From Candidatus Defluviilinea proxima (lineage in GTDB: Bacteria > Chloroflexota > Anaerolineae > Anaerolineales > Villigracilaceae), in contig JADKIW010000001.1 of NCBI GenBank assembly GCA_016721115.1, forward strand, positions 3,735,501 through 3,799,500: a stretch of DNA of 64,000 nt. Reading direction: 5' to 3'. Positions 53,056 to 62,569 of this stretch are shown here, piece by piece. How positions within the stretch are numbered: the stretch's first letter is position 1; every line of letters begins with the position of its first letter. The translations under genes were made by a program, and so were the position numbers. The notes beneath the pieces were generated by a model. It saw nothing but the letters and a program-made list of their open reading frames with translations. It had not been told where the DNA came from and did not search any database.

Positions 53056-56000
53056 CTATCCATTCTCTTTCACTGTTTGAGTTTCATTCCCCTCCGACTC
53101 TGGCTCGGGGGAAGATTGAATTGTAAGAGGTGGTGCTGGCATATCAAAATCAGGTGGTATCCATGATACAACAACTTGCGTACCTGCACCGGGCTCGCTA
53201 TAGATCGTGAAAACAGCACCGACCGTTTCTGCCCGTTCGCGCATGATCTTAAGCCCGTAGTGTTCAGGGGAAACAGAATCAACTACAAAGCCGTTGCCAT
53301 TATCAATCACAGAAAGGCTTATCTTATCCTCTTCCAAGATCAAGTTCACGAGCACCTGAGTGGCACGCGCATGCTTGATCACGTTATTCAACGCCTCTTG
53401 TGTAATGCGATACAGACATACCTGTAACTCAGGAGGAAGTTTTTGAATCCCTTCCGTATGCAATTGGATTGGCAAACGAGCACGCCCAACTAAGGATTCG
53501 CACAACTGACGCAACAACTCCGGCAATGGAATCTCGGTCAAACCGCTGGGACGCAACTCCACCAACAGAGTGCGCATCTCAGCCAATGCGCCACGCGTCA
53601 ATTGACGAAGTTCACCGAGTCTTCTTTGACCTTCTGCCTGACTCGTGCTCCAGATATCAGGCAACACTTCAGCGATCATACTGGCCGAGAAAAGCGTCTG
53701 CGTGACAGCATCGTGCAAGTCACGTGCCAGACGGGTGCGATCCATAGCCACCGCCTCTTGGGCGGCTTTTTCAGCCAGCGCCTGCTCCGCTTTTTGGCGT
53801 TGTTCGATCTGATACAGCAACTCAGAGGTACGAATTGCCACCTGTCTTTCCAAAGCCGTTTTTTGCAAATGGATCGTATTCAAACGCCAGCGAAAACCGA
53901 GGGCAATGAACAAAACGAGAAGAGCAACAACGACCCCTTGGAACCATCTCAACTCCCAAACCGGTGGAGCGACAATAACTGGGATCGCAATGCCTGGCTC
54001 GCTCCATACGCCGTCGCTGTTGGATGCTTTCACACGGAAAGTATAGCCACCGCCCGGCAAACTCGTATACGCCGCATAACGTCGGCTCCCGGCTTGTGTC
54101 CAATCTTTATCAAAACCTTCGAGCATATAAGCATACTGATTGCTCTGCGGTGACTGGAAATCAAGGGCGGCGAAGCCAAACGAAATAAAATCTTCTTGAT
54201 ACGAAAGACGTATCGGCGTACGGCCAGAAAGATCCGTTGACCAGGGTTTATTTAGCACCTGAAAGTCTGTTATTGCCACCTGTGGAGGTGTAGGATTGGG
54301 TTGAATGTTTTCAGGGCGGAACGTGTTGAAGCCATCCACCCCACCCACATACATCACACCATCACGACTCTGAAAATATGCATTCGTGTTGAACTGGTTA
54401 TCTTGAAGCCCATCTGACTTATCGAATGTTGTGAATTCTTTGGTCTGCGGGTTAAATTGAACCAACCCATTATTCGTAGGAAGCCATAAAACACCTTGAT
54501 CGTCTTTGAGTACACCCAACACTGTTTCACTTGGCAGGCCTTGTTCCTTGGTATAACGTTCAAAGGTTTGTGTTGAAGGATCGAAATGGTTCAAGCCAGA
54601 TTGCGTCCCCAACCAGAGGGTGCCATCCGTATTTCCATGGATACTCCAAACCGAATCATCGCTGATGCTGTTAGGATTGTCAGCGCTGTAACGATATGTT
54701 TTGAACGAAGCAAGCAACGGGAGCATTTGAAGCGGGTCAGCCAAATTGAGACGGCCCAAACCGCCTCCCCAAGTCCCAACCCACAACACATTTTTTCTTC
54801 CATCCAAATACAAGCTAATGACCTTGTTCTCGCTCAAACCTGCTGGGTTGGATGGATGTTTTGAGATGTCACTGCTGTAATTAATAAAGACATCTTTGTC
54901 CGGGTTGTAATGAGACAGGCCGCCAAAGGTGCCCAACCATACGCCGCCACTGCCATCAGGAACAATCGCAGCCACGTTATCATCGGGCAAACTGTTAGGG
55001 TTACGAAGATCATGAAGATAATGCGTGATCTTCCCTGTTGCGAGTTCCATGCGATTTAAACCGCCACCTCGTGTTCCGACCCAAACAATATTCTCCGAGC
55101 TGACATATACACTCATCACCAGATTACTCGACAGGCTATTGATATCATCTAAATTTTGTCGGAAATGTTCAAAGCGTCCATGGCGCGGGTCAAAACGATC
55201 CAACCCGCTTCCCCAAGTTCCGACCCAAACATTCCCATATTGATCTTCTGAAAAAGCACCCACCGTATTCATCCCCAAGCTATTCGGGTCTCTGGGGTTA
55301 TTGTGATACAGATTGAATTGTCCGCTTTTTGCGGGGAGTTTATTTACACCATTACGAATAGTACCGATCCACAAAATTCCTGAGCGGTCTTTGAACAGCG
55401 ACCAAATATCATCACCGCTTAAGCTATCTGCAAAATACGGGTCATGTTGATAGCGTGTAAAATGCCCAGCATTGGATAAGTCCATGCTATTCAAGCCATT
55501 GGCCCATGTGCTGATCCAAAGAATTCCGTTTGAATCGCCCCACAAGGCAGAGATGTTGTTCCCACTGACCGACTCGTCAAGCTCTGCATCATATTGGTAG
55601 TGAAAAAATGTCCCTGTTTGCGGGTTGAATAATTCAACGCCACCACCGGTTAATTGATAGCCTCCCGTACCGATCCAAAAGTTTCCGTCAGGCGCTTCAT
55701 AAATATCTGAGATATTGTCACTTGCCAAACTGGTCGGGTTTGAATCGGAATGTTGAAAGCGGACAGATCGACCCGTAGAGGGATTGAAGCGATTCAATCC
55801 AGCCCCGGGCTGGCCCAGCGCACCTGTGCCAACCCAAAGCTGATGCAATGAATCCTCAAAAAGAGTCGAGATGACGTTGCTACTCAAACTGGTCGGGTCA
55901 TTTGGCTGATGCATAAAACGGTCAAACCCATTGGACTTGGGGTTAAAGCGATTTAATCCATCTAACGTCCCAACCCACAATGTGCCATGTGAATCACGAA

Positions 56001-56505
56001 GGATGGAAGTAACAGTGTTGTTACTAAGACTGTTTGAGTTCCGCGGATTATTATGATAGGAGATAAATTTTTCCGTAACAGGATCAAAGCGATTCAGTCC
56101 ACCGTCTCTTGTCCCCACCCAGAGAAACCCCTGCACGTCCTCTGTAATCGATAAAATACTATTATTGCTGATCGATGCCAGGTTATCAGGGTCATGCCGG
56201 AAAACAGTAAAAGCATACCCATCATAACGATTCAAACCATCCTGTGTACCGATCCACAAAAAACCACGGCTATCTTGAAAAATAACCTGCCCAGTATTTT
56301 GCGAAAGTCCATTTTCGATGCCAAGATGCTCAAAACGCACCACACTGCCCGGCGCAGGATATGGGGTAACCGGGCCCGAAGTCTTCTGCTCAGGTTGGGC
56401 AGTTTTCCCATTAAGCGGTTGCCCAGAGAATAGAAACGCAAAAATAGCCAGAATACTGGCAAAGTACTGCTTTCCCTTCGAGCGGACGGGTGTTTGTAAT
56501 AACAT
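53056..56505 (-). CDS. Two-component propeller sensor histidine kinase
   Basis: A 1149-aa membrane kinase. A signal-like helix (about 15-30) is followed by some 14 propeller repeats of the Reg_prop type (recurring units such as GFLWIGTQDGLNRYD, about 45-760), a Y_Y_Y domain (about 765-870, with YAYMLEGFDKDW), one membrane helix (about 880-900), a coiled coil and a HisKA_3 site RLARDLHDAVTQTLF (His931), then HATPase (about 1025-1115). Such hybrid periplasmic sensors are often tied to polysaccharide use. ATG 56505 preferred to TTG 56508. Lies between the phosphonate operon and its regulator. Confidence 0.94.
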   Translation of the reverse strand: MLLQTPVRSKGKQYFASILAIFAFLFSGQPLNGKTAQPEQKTSGPVTPYPAPGSVVRFEHLGIENGLSQNTGQVIFQDSRGFLWIGTQDGLNRYDGYAFTVFRHDPDNLASISNNSILSITEDVQGFLWVGTRDGGLNRFDPVTEKFISYHNNPRNSNSLSNNTVTSILRDSHGTLWVGTLDGLNRFNPKSNGFDRFMHQPNDPTSLSSNVISTLFEDSLHQLWVGTGALGQPGAGLNRFNPSTGRSVRFQHSDSNPTSLASDNISDIYEAPDGNFWIGTGGYQLTGGGVELFNPQTGTFFHYQYDAELDESVSGNNISALWGDSNGILWISTWANGLNSMDLSNAGHFTRYQHDPYFADSLSGDDIWSLFKDRSGILWIGTIRNGVNKLPAKSGQFNLYHNNPRDPNSLGMNTVGAFSEDQYGNVWVGTWGSGLDRFDPRHGRFEHFRQNLDDINSLSSNLVMSVYVSSENIVWVGTRGGGLNRMELATGKITHYLHDLRNPNSLPDDNVAAIVPDGSGGVWLGTFGGLSHYNPDKDVFINYSSDISKHPSNPAGLSENKVISLYLDGRKNVLWVGTWGGGLGRLNLADPLQMLPLLASFKTYRYSADNPNSISDDSVWSIHGNTDGTLWLGTQSGLNHFDPSTQTFERYTKEQGLPSETVLGVLKDDQGVLWLPTNNGLVQFNPQTKEFTTFDKSDGLQDNQFNTNAYFQSRDGVMYVGGVDGFNTFRPENIQPNPTPPQVAITDFQVLNKPWSTDLSGRTPIRLSYQEDFISFGFAALDFQSPQSNQYAYMLEGFDKDWTQAGSRRYAAYTSLPGGGYTFRVKASNSDGVWSEPGIAIPVIVAPPVWELRWFQGVVVALLVLFIALGFRWRLNTIHLQKTALERQVAIRTSELLYQIEQRQKAEQALAEKAAQEAVAMDRTRLARDLHDAVTQTLFSASMIAEVLPDIWSTSQAEGQRRLGELRQLTRGALAEMRTLLVELRPSGLTEIPLPELLRQLCESLVGRARLPIQLHTEGIQKLPPELQVCLYRITQEALNNVIKHARATQVLVNLILEEDKISLSVIDNGNGFVVDSVSPEHYGLKIMRERAETVGAVFTIYSEPGAGTQVVVSWIPPDFDMPAPPLTIQSSPEPESEGNETQTVKENG

Positions 56506-56567
56506 CAACCACCCTATTCTAGCACTATGAAATCTTAGTCTGCAACCACCAAACCCTTTTGGAATTT

Positions 56568-57377
56568 TTAGTCTATCGGTAGGTGTTTCATTGTGTCTGG
56601 AATTTTGATATTGAGCAGTTTTAGGATGGTGGGAGCGATCTGCAATTGCGAGACGGTTTCATGGGTATCGCCTCTTTCCTCGACGTTTTGCCTGATCATA
56701 TACAACGGAACATCCCTCACCTCAGAGGTGGTGCCTCCATGCGCACCATCCTTGTTCATGCCATGGTCAGAGGTGACGAGGATATGATAGCCAAGCTTCT
56801 GCCATTCAAGAAGAAGCGACACTAGGTACATATCCTGCCGAATGGCATGATTGCGATATTCCTTTGAATCAGAGCCGTAGGTTTCGCCATGATAATCCAT
56901 TCCCATTGGGTGGACTAACAAATAATCGGGGGAATATTTCCGTACCAACCATGCGGCCGAGGCGAATAACTCCGCATCTGGATAATCATCCTCTGTATAA
57001 AAGCGCCCATGTTGAATGGATAACGATGTATCGTCGATTTCCTTGTCTTCAATTCGATTATAGGGTGTGCGGTTATATAACTCCGAGAACCATGAGTACG
57101 CCGCCGCCGCAGTGACTTTTCCTGCATCCTTTGCCAATTGAAAAATATTTGGCTTAGTCGAGAGATGCACAATGGCATTTCCAAGGATGCCATGTTCGCT
57201 GGAGAGTAGCCCCGTGTGGATCGTCTCATAAATGGGACGTGACAGACTCGGCAATTCACCCGTCACTTTATAAAGACTGGCTTGTTTCGTCTCTACCAAA
57301 TGACCGAGATAGCCCATGCTATCCACGGCAGTATCGTAGCGTAATCCATCTGAAAGTATAAGTATGACCTTGTTCAT
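56568..57377 (-). CDS. Alkaline-phosphatase-superfamily hydrolase of the phosphonate operon
   Basis: A 269-aa metal-dependent hydrolase of the nucleotide pyrophosphatase/phosphodiesterase group. Metal-site motifs: Asp10 in LILSDGLRY, a Ser nucleophile in LPSLSRP (Ser44 or Ser46), HPMGMDYHGE, TSDHGMN and a final His in THETVSQ. No signal peptide, so it acts in the cytoplasm. It follows phnX after 89 nt. In this context it could cleave a phosphonate or phosphonate ester, like phosphonoacetate hydrolase of the same superfamily; this is inferred from location. Confidence 0.82.
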   Translation of the reverse strand: MNKVILILSDGLRYDTAVDSMGYLGHLVETKQASLYKVTGELPSLSRPIYETIHTGLLSSEHGILGNAIVHLSTKPNIFQLAKDAGKVTAAAAYSWFSELYNRTPYNRIEDKEIDDTSLSIQHGRFYTEDDYPDAELFASAAWLVRKYSPDYLLVHPMGMDYHGETYGSDSKEYRNHAIRQDMYLVSLLLEWQKLGYHILVTSDHGMNKDGAHGGTTSEVRDVPLYMIRQNVEERGDTHETVSQLQIAPTILKLLNIKIPDTMKHLPID

Positions 57378-57466
57378 GTGTTAACCTGTGACGTTTTCTA
57401 ACCACGCATCGGCAAATATTGGGCAACCCAGCTATAAGGTCCGAAATGAGGCGCTCGTATTTCCAT

Positions 57467-58297
57467 CTATGGTTGTTCACCGCTCATAAGACGAAAATCA
57501 ATATCTTCCAATACGTCGGGCAGATCCCAAATACCATCAATGACGTAATGTGCGCCTGCCTGATAAAGTTGTGTTTCAACTCTTTCTCGCGCTGTGTTTT
57601 GTTCTTCAGAAGATAACTGATTAAAGCTTTCTTCATCCAAGCCGAGCAGGTTGCCTGTGAGCGATAGACCAACCGTCCACATGCCGGCATTCAAACCTTC
57701 TTCCACGTCCACTAACGTGTCACCCACTTTGACCATGGCTTGCATGGGATATACACCGAGTTGCATCGCGTTCTGATAGCACATCCAGGGATAAGGGCGA
57801 CCGGCCGGTACTTCATCAGGACAAACAATGCAATCAGGTTCGTAGCCATTCTCTTTTGCCTTCGGTGCGAGGATATCCATCATGGAACGGATGTAGCCTG
57901 TGGTCGAACCGATCTTGAGGCCACGCGAATGTACATCTTCCACTACATCTAAAAGGCCAGGGATCGGTGTGGCATATTCTGTCAGTACTTCAAGTTGCAT
58001 GGGAATGAAATTGTTGAAGAGGTTTTCGATGTCATCTTCTGACGGAGATGCCCCACGTGAAGCATTCCACGCATCGGCGACAGATGGGCGCGCAAGAATG
58101 GTTCGCAAATGATCTTTCTTCATGAGCCCCATTCCAGAGCGCGCATCATCAGGAGTGATCGTCACACCTTGACTCTCAAACAGACGCAAAAACACAGCTG
58201 TCGGGGCGAAAGATCCGTAATCCACAGCAGTGCCGGCCCAATCCAATATGACCGCTTTCAGCGATCCGCGATATGAACGTTGGTAAACGAATCCCAT
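57467..58297 (-). CDS. phnX: Phosphonoacetaldehyde hydrolase
   Basis: A 276-aa HAD-superfamily enzyme that splits phosphonoacetaldehyde into acetaldehyde and phosphate. HAD nucleophile Asp19 in VILDWAGT, the Schiff-base Lys60 in the cap motif GLMKKDHL, STTGY for motif II and KVGDTLVDVEEGLNAGMW for motif III. ATG 58297 is supported by AGAGGAATT; the frame is open to 58354. It is 66 nt after phnW. Confidence 0.95.
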   Translation of the reverse strand: MGFVYQRSYRGSLKAVILDWAGTAVDYGSFAPTAVFLRLFESQGVTITPDDARSGMGLMKKDHLRTILARPSVADAWNASRGASPSEDDIENLFNNFIPMQLEVLTEYATPIPGLLDVVEDVHSRGLKIGSTTGYIRSMMDILAPKAKENGYEPDCIVCPDEVPAGRPYPWMCYQNAMQLGVYPMQAMVKVGDTLVDVEEGLNAGMWTVGLSLTGNLLGLDEESFNQLSSEEQNTARERVETQLYQAGAHYVIDGIWDLPDVLEDIDFRLMSGEQP

Positions 58298-58363
58298 AAT
58301 TCCTCTTGAAAAAAAATCGGGTGGCGAATTCAATCGCCCATTGTGAAACGACAAAAGTCGTTA

Positions 58364-59482
58364 CTACAGTTGAATATCCATTTCTTGCAGGGTCTCAGCA
58401 ATTGCCGCCATCAGTGCGCGCACATCTGCAATCCCCAGCCGCCCCACATGGCCGATGCGAAAACAATCAGCATGGCTCAGTTTGCCGGGATAGATCACAT
58501 GTCCCTTCTGGCTGAGACGCGAGTAGAAATTTTGAAAATCAAAATTGGGGTGATCGGGATAATGAAACGATGTGATGATATAGCCTCGATCTTCAGGCTT
58601 GAGGTAAGCATTGAATCCCATCTGTTGCATGGCTGTGATCGTGAGGTCATAATTCTTACAATACCGAGAACCGCGAGCAGAGACGCCTCCTTCATTCTCC
58701 AATTCAAGCAATGCCTGATGAAACGCCAGGATCACATGCACAGGCGGCGTGAAGCGAAATTGTCCATCACCTTCGAGCCCCTTCCATTGGGCAAACAAAT
58801 CAAGGCTCAGAGTACGGGCGTATTCCTTTGTAATTTCGAGCTCGTCTTTTTTAGCGAGAACAAATGAAAAGCCGGGCACACCCTCAATGCATTTATTGGA
58901 GGATGAAATCAGATAATCAATACCGCAAGCTTTCAAGTCTATGGGATACGCGCCAAAACTACTCATCGCATCCACGATGTAGATACGGTTGTGTCTCTTG
59001 ACGATCTCACCATACACTTCAATCGGATTGATAATGCCGGTCGTTGTTTCGCAATGGACGACTGCCACGTGCGAAATAGAAGAATCTTCACTCAAAGCTG
59101 ATTCAAGCGCAGACGCATCGGGCATCGTGTTCTCAGGAAAGATCAATGTAGCCGTTTGGATATGATGCACGCTTGCGATCTTGAGCATGCGTTGTCCATA
59201 TGCGCCATTGATCAAGATCAGCAACTTGCCATCCGCCGGTATGATAGATGAAAGTGTCGCTTCGATCCCGAAGGTTCCACTGCCCTGCATCAATATAGCC
59301 GTGTACACATCCCCGCCATTACCCAACTCAACAAGTCTGCTTCGTATATCTCGCACTGTGGCGATGAACTCAGCATCACGCGAGCCGAGGTCACGCAACA
59401 TAGCTTGCTTGGTGATTGCACTGGTTGTAAGCGGACCAGGCGTGAAGAGCGCTTTATCTTTCCAAGAGGAGAGAGTATTCAT
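58364..59482 (-). CDS. phnW: 2-aminoethylphosphonate-pyruvate transaminase
   Basis: A 372-aa PLP enzyme converting 2-aminoethylphosphonate and pyruvate to phosphonoacetaldehyde and alanine. Family pattern: LFTPGPLTTS at the N-terminus, GSGTFGIEATLSS for PLP phosphate, VVHCETTTGIINP, VDAMSSFGAYP, and the PLP lysine Lys197 in SSSNKCIEGVPGF. Its product is the substrate of PhnX encoded next. The 5' end overlaps the small ORF at 59454 by 29 nt. Confidence 0.96.
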   Translation of the reverse strand: MNTLSSWKDKALFTPGPLTTSAITKQAMLRDLGSRDAEFIATVRDIRSRLVELGNGGDVYTAILMQGSGTFGIEATLSSIIPADGKLLILINGAYGQRMLKIASVHHIQTATLIFPENTMPDASALESALSEDSSISHVAVVHCETTTGIINPIEVYGEIVKRHNRIYIVDAMSSFGAYPIDLKACGIDYLISSSNKCIEGVPGFSFVLAKKDELEITKEYARTLSLDLFAQWKGLEGDGQFRFTPPVHVILAFHQALLELENEGGVSARGSRYCKNYDLTITAMQQMGFNAYLKPEDRGYIITSFHYPDHPNFDFQNFYSRLSQKGHVIYPGKLSHADCFRIGHVGRLGIADVRALMAAIAETLQEMDIQL

Positions 59483-59675
59483 GGTTGTTTGCCTCTGATC
59501 TCGTTTCTTTGTAATTTAAATTTTGTTTCATATTTTCTTTGTGATGCCCTGATGATGAATTTCCGCCGAATTGACTGGACCACAAATACTTCAGGTATGC
59601 AATTTGATCTTCGTTTCTAGAGAGAAGAGCCGGTATAAACTGGATCAGAATGAAAAACGTGTGGAAGAATTTCAT
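59454..59675 (-). CDS. Small membrane-associated protein of unknown function in the phosphonate operon
   Basis: A 73-aa frame starting MKFFHTFFILIQFIPALLS, with one hydrophobic helix, then a polar tail (SSQFGGNSSSGHHKEN). A good ribosome site CAGGAG lies 7 nt before the ATG. It begins 22 nt after the ATPase gene and overlaps phnW by 29 nt. No family recognised. It could be a translational link to phnW; whether the peptide itself matters is open. Confidence 0.5.
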   Translation of the reverse strand: MKFFHTFFILIQFIPALLSRNEDQIAYLKYLWSSQFGGNSSSGHHKENMKQNLNYKETRSEANNHEYSLLLER

Positions 59676-59697
59676 GGGGTTCTCCTGAAATGATTTT

Positions 59698-60747
59698 TTA
59701 CAGCAACCAACAAGCATCTGCATCGAAATTGAACTCGAACGGTTCACCTACTGTGGGAAGTTGTAGTTTTCTTTCGTTGAACATATCCATGGACACCTGA
59801 TGCCCCTCTACATCGATACGAATGCGAATGATAGAACCAAGGTAAGTAATGGATGTCACCGTGCCCGTCAGATTGTTAGCGCCTTCGATATGTCCCGGAT
59901 TCAACTCTTCGGGGCGAATAGCGAGGCGAAGTGTTTCACCATCTGCAAAATTGACTGTGCGGCTGGTGTGTACCATTTGGTCACCCACTTTCACTGTCCC
60001 TTCAGGCGGGTTGACGATATTCACAGGCAACAGATTGATGTGCCCTACAAACTTTGCGACAAATTCAGTGGCTGGATATGTGTAAATCTCCGATGGCGTA
60101 CCGACTTGCTCCATGCGCCCCTGACTCATCACCACAATGCGATCAGAAAGTGATAGCGCTTCCTCTTGATCGTGAGTCACGTAAATGGTTGTAATACCCA
60201 ATTGCTGTTGAATGCGGCGGATCTCCTGACGTAACTCCACACGAATCTTGGCATCCAAGGCCGATAGGGGTTCATCAAGCAACAAGATTTGCGGACGAAT
60301 TGCCAGCGCACGCACCAAAGCCACACGTTGTTGTTGTCCACCAGAGAGTTGATAGGGATACCGATCTCTGAAATTTTCAAGGTGGATCAACTCAAGCATT
60401 TCATCAACACGTTTATTGATCTCTGCCTTGGTTTTCCCCACGACCTTCAAACCGTAGCCGATATTATCTGCAATCGTCATGTTGGGAAACAAAGCATAGG
60501 ATTGAAAGACCATTCCCACGTTACGTTTGTTCGGGGCTACATATGTCAAATCTTGATCGGCGATGGTGATCTTACCGGAGGTGGGTAATTCAAACCCGGC
60601 GATCATGCGCAAGGTGGTCGTTTTGCCACAGCCGCTCGGTCCAAGAAAAGATACGAATTCGCCCTGCTCTGCGCTCAGGTTGAAATCCTCCACGGCGGGC
60701 ATATCCGCAAAAGATTTATGAATGTGAGTAAGTTTCAGGAAAGACAT
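59698..60747 (-). CDS. phnT: Phosphonate ABC transporter ATP-binding protein
   Basis: A 349-aa ATPase of the CysA/PotA type with TOBE-like C-terminal domain. Walker A GPSGCGKTT, Q-loop VFQSYALFPNM, signature LSGGQQQRVALVRAL, Walker B ILLLDEPLSALDA, H-loop YVTHDQEEA. Linked to phnW and phnX, it should energise 2-aminoethylphosphonate uptake; the symbol follows the PhnSTUV system by context. Confidence 0.88.
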   Translation of the reverse strand: MSFLKLTHIHKSFADMPAVEDFNLSAEQGEFVSFLGPSGCGKTTTLRMIAGFELPTSGKITIADQDLTYVAPNKRNVGMVFQSYALFPNMTIADNIGYGLKVVGKTKAEINKRVDEMLELIHLENFRDRYPYQLSGGQQQRVALVRALAIRPQILLLDEPLSALDAKIRVELRQEIRRIQQQLGITTIYVTHDQEEALSLSDRIVVMSQGRMEQVGTPSEIYTYPATEFVAKFVGHINLLPVNIVNPPEGTVKVGDQMVHTSRTVNFADGETLRLAIRPEELNPGHIEGANNLTGTVTSITYLGSIIRIRIDVEGHQVSMDMFNERKLQLPTVGEPFEFNFDADACWLL

Positions 60748-60767
60748 TTTTAACCTCAGATATTCCT

Positions 60768-61562
60768 TTAGCGACCTGTGATCTGTTGGCTGGTATCACC
60801 TCGGCTAATCAATTGGATGATGCCAAGACAAGCCCAGGTAAGTGCAAAGCTCATAATAGTTAAAGCGGCAGGCTCGTAAGCTTTTGTTGTTCCGATCGAA
60901 GCCATGTATGGACCAAATGCCGGCCGGACTAAAAAGTCCGCAAGGATAAGTTCGCCAATGACTGTTGCAAACGTAATCAAAGAACCGCTTAGGATAGCGA
61001 TTCGTAAATTGGGCAGAATAACGTTGACCAAGGTTTGAAACCAATTACCGCCGAGGCTTTGCGATGCTTCAGTGAGGGTACGTACATCAATCGAGCGCAT
61101 GCCCACGTCGATGGCGCGAAACATATAAGGCATGGAAAGGACCACATAGCCGCCCGCAATCAAAAAGTCCGTGCCAAGAGGCGTGAGGGTCAACAAGAAA
61201 GGTGGACGTCCGTAGGTACGAATCAGCCCAAAAACATAGACAATCACCGGGATAATGAACGGCAGGATGGTAACAATTTCAATGACGGGCCGTAGCTTGG
61301 GAAGTTTGAGATAGATCCAATAAGTAGTTGGTAAAAAAATGAGAATACTGATGAACACTGTAATAATCCCCATCGTCACCGAATATAAAAAGCTTTCCAC
61401 AAATTGATGGTCAGACAATACAATTTGGTAAGCGCGAAAACTGATCAAACCCTTTTGCATTCTCAATGAAAAGTCGAGAGTTCCGTACATGGGGACAAAA
61501 AAATAAAGCAGGCCAAGTGTGCCCCAGAACAAACCCCAGAAATTGAAGCGCGAAGTTTTCAT
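60768..61562 (-). CDS. Phosphonate ABC transporter permease 2
   Basis: A 264-aa permease with about six helices (MKTSRFNFWGLFWGTLGLLY at the start). EAA-loop region LTEASQSLGGNWFQTLVNVI. The frame is open to 61811, but ATG 61562 overlaps the stop of the preceding permease gene (ATGA) and matches family length. PhnV-like by position. Confidence 0.88.
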   Translation of the reverse strand: MKTSRFNFWGLFWGTLGLLYFFVPMYGTLDFSLRMQKGLISFRAYQIVLSDHQFVESFLYSVTMGIITVFISILIFLPTTYWIYLKLPKLRPVIEIVTILPFIIPVIVYVFGLIRTYGRPPFLLTLTPLGTDFLIAGGYVVLSMPYMFRAIDVGMRSIDVRTLTEASQSLGGNWFQTLVNVILPNLRIAILSGSLITFATVIGELILADFLVRPAFGPYMASIGTTKAYEPAALTIMSFALTWACLGIIQLISRGDTSQQITGR

Positions 61563-62482
61563 GATTTGAGCCACCTCGCTGTACGGCGTTGCAACATGGT
61601 GTATCCCATGATGGTAATGCCCATGATCACCACCATTCCCAAGGCCAAGGCGTATCCTAGGTTTGGGTTTCCAAGTACATCGCCACGGATTTGCTGTCCG
61701 ATCAGGATGGTGACCAGATAAATACTGCCACCGGTCAACGCCTGAGCGGTTGCGAACGCACCAAACGCGCTGCCAAATAGCAACAACCCTGCTCCAAGAA
61801 AAGAAGGCCAAAGGACAGGAAGAGCTATGTACCGCCAGTATTGCCCTGAACTGGCCCCAAGATTATCTGATGCTTCGCGCCAGTCACGTTTGAGTCCTTC
61901 CAACGCTGGCGTGATGATCAAGACCATCAATGGAAACTCAAAATAGGTATATGCCAACGTAAGGCCAAGAACGCTGTAAAGCGTGAAGCCATTTTCATAT
62001 ATATTGAATGGACAGGTCTGAAGACCTGATGCACCGGGAAAACAAATATTCTTCAAGATCGCAGTGATGAAACCTGTGCGACCAATCGTGGCTATAAATG
62101 CAAAGGCCAATGGCACGCCCCCAAAATTTGCGGCAAGACCCGAAAATGTCATCAGGATGTTCCTCATCCATTTAGGAGCCTTATCTATCGTAATGGCGTA
62201 TGCAACGAAGAAACCAAACACACTACCCACCAAGGATGTAATAACGCTTACCTGTAAGCTGACATAATAGGCTTTGAGAATGGCAGGATCTTTTAAACCA
62301 ATAATGTTCTCGAATGTGAAATTTCCCTTGTAATCTCTAAAGGCGCCAATAAATAAGTTCGTTGAAGGTAAGATCAGAAAAACAAATATAAATATAAAAA
62401 ATGGAATGACGCCGATCCAATTCGCAAGGACATCCGTGAACCTGGATCGTTTTGGGGCTTGGTGGGTTTGAAAGTCTGTCAT
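61559..62482 (-). CDS. Phosphonate ABC transporter permease 1
   Basis: A 307-aa permease with about six helices. EAA loop WREASDNLGASSGQYWRYIA. Begins 87 nt after the binding-protein gene, with an intercistronic hairpin between. It overlaps the second permease by 4 nt. PhnU-like by position. Confidence 0.88.
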   Translation of the reverse strand: MTDFQTHQAPKRSRFTDVLANWIGVIPFFIFIFVFLILPSTNLFIGAFRDYKGNFTFENIIGLKDPAILKAYYVSLQVSVITSLVGSVFGFFVAYAITIDKAPKWMRNILMTFSGLAANFGGVPLAFAFIATIGRTGFITAILKNICFPGASGLQTCPFNIYENGFTLYSVLGLTLAYTYFEFPLMVLIITPALEGLKRDWREASDNLGASSGQYWRYIALPVLWPSFLGAGLLLFGSAFGAFATAQALTGGSIYLVTILIGQQIRGDVLGNPNLGYALALGMVVIMGITIMGYTMLQRRTARWLKS

Positions 62483-62500
62483 TTCAGCCTTTTATTCAAA

Positions 62501-62533
62501 ATGGCGTGGCCCAATTATTTTGAGCCACGCCAT
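62501..62533 (-). promoter_or_regulatory. Intercistronic hairpin after the phosphonate binding-protein gene
   Basis: ATGGCGTGGC pairs with GCCACGCCAT (13-nt loop). On the minus strand TTTTGAATAAAA follows, so it may be a partial terminator that favours the binding protein over the permeases. Confidence 0.65.
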
Positions 62534-62569
62534 AACTCAGATACTTATAAAGACGCTATCCGCAAACTC

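Noticed and set aside
61563..61811. Extended N-terminus of the second phosphonate permease
   Set aside because: The extra residues are the shadow of the first permease gene; ATGA overlap at 61559-61562 sets the start.
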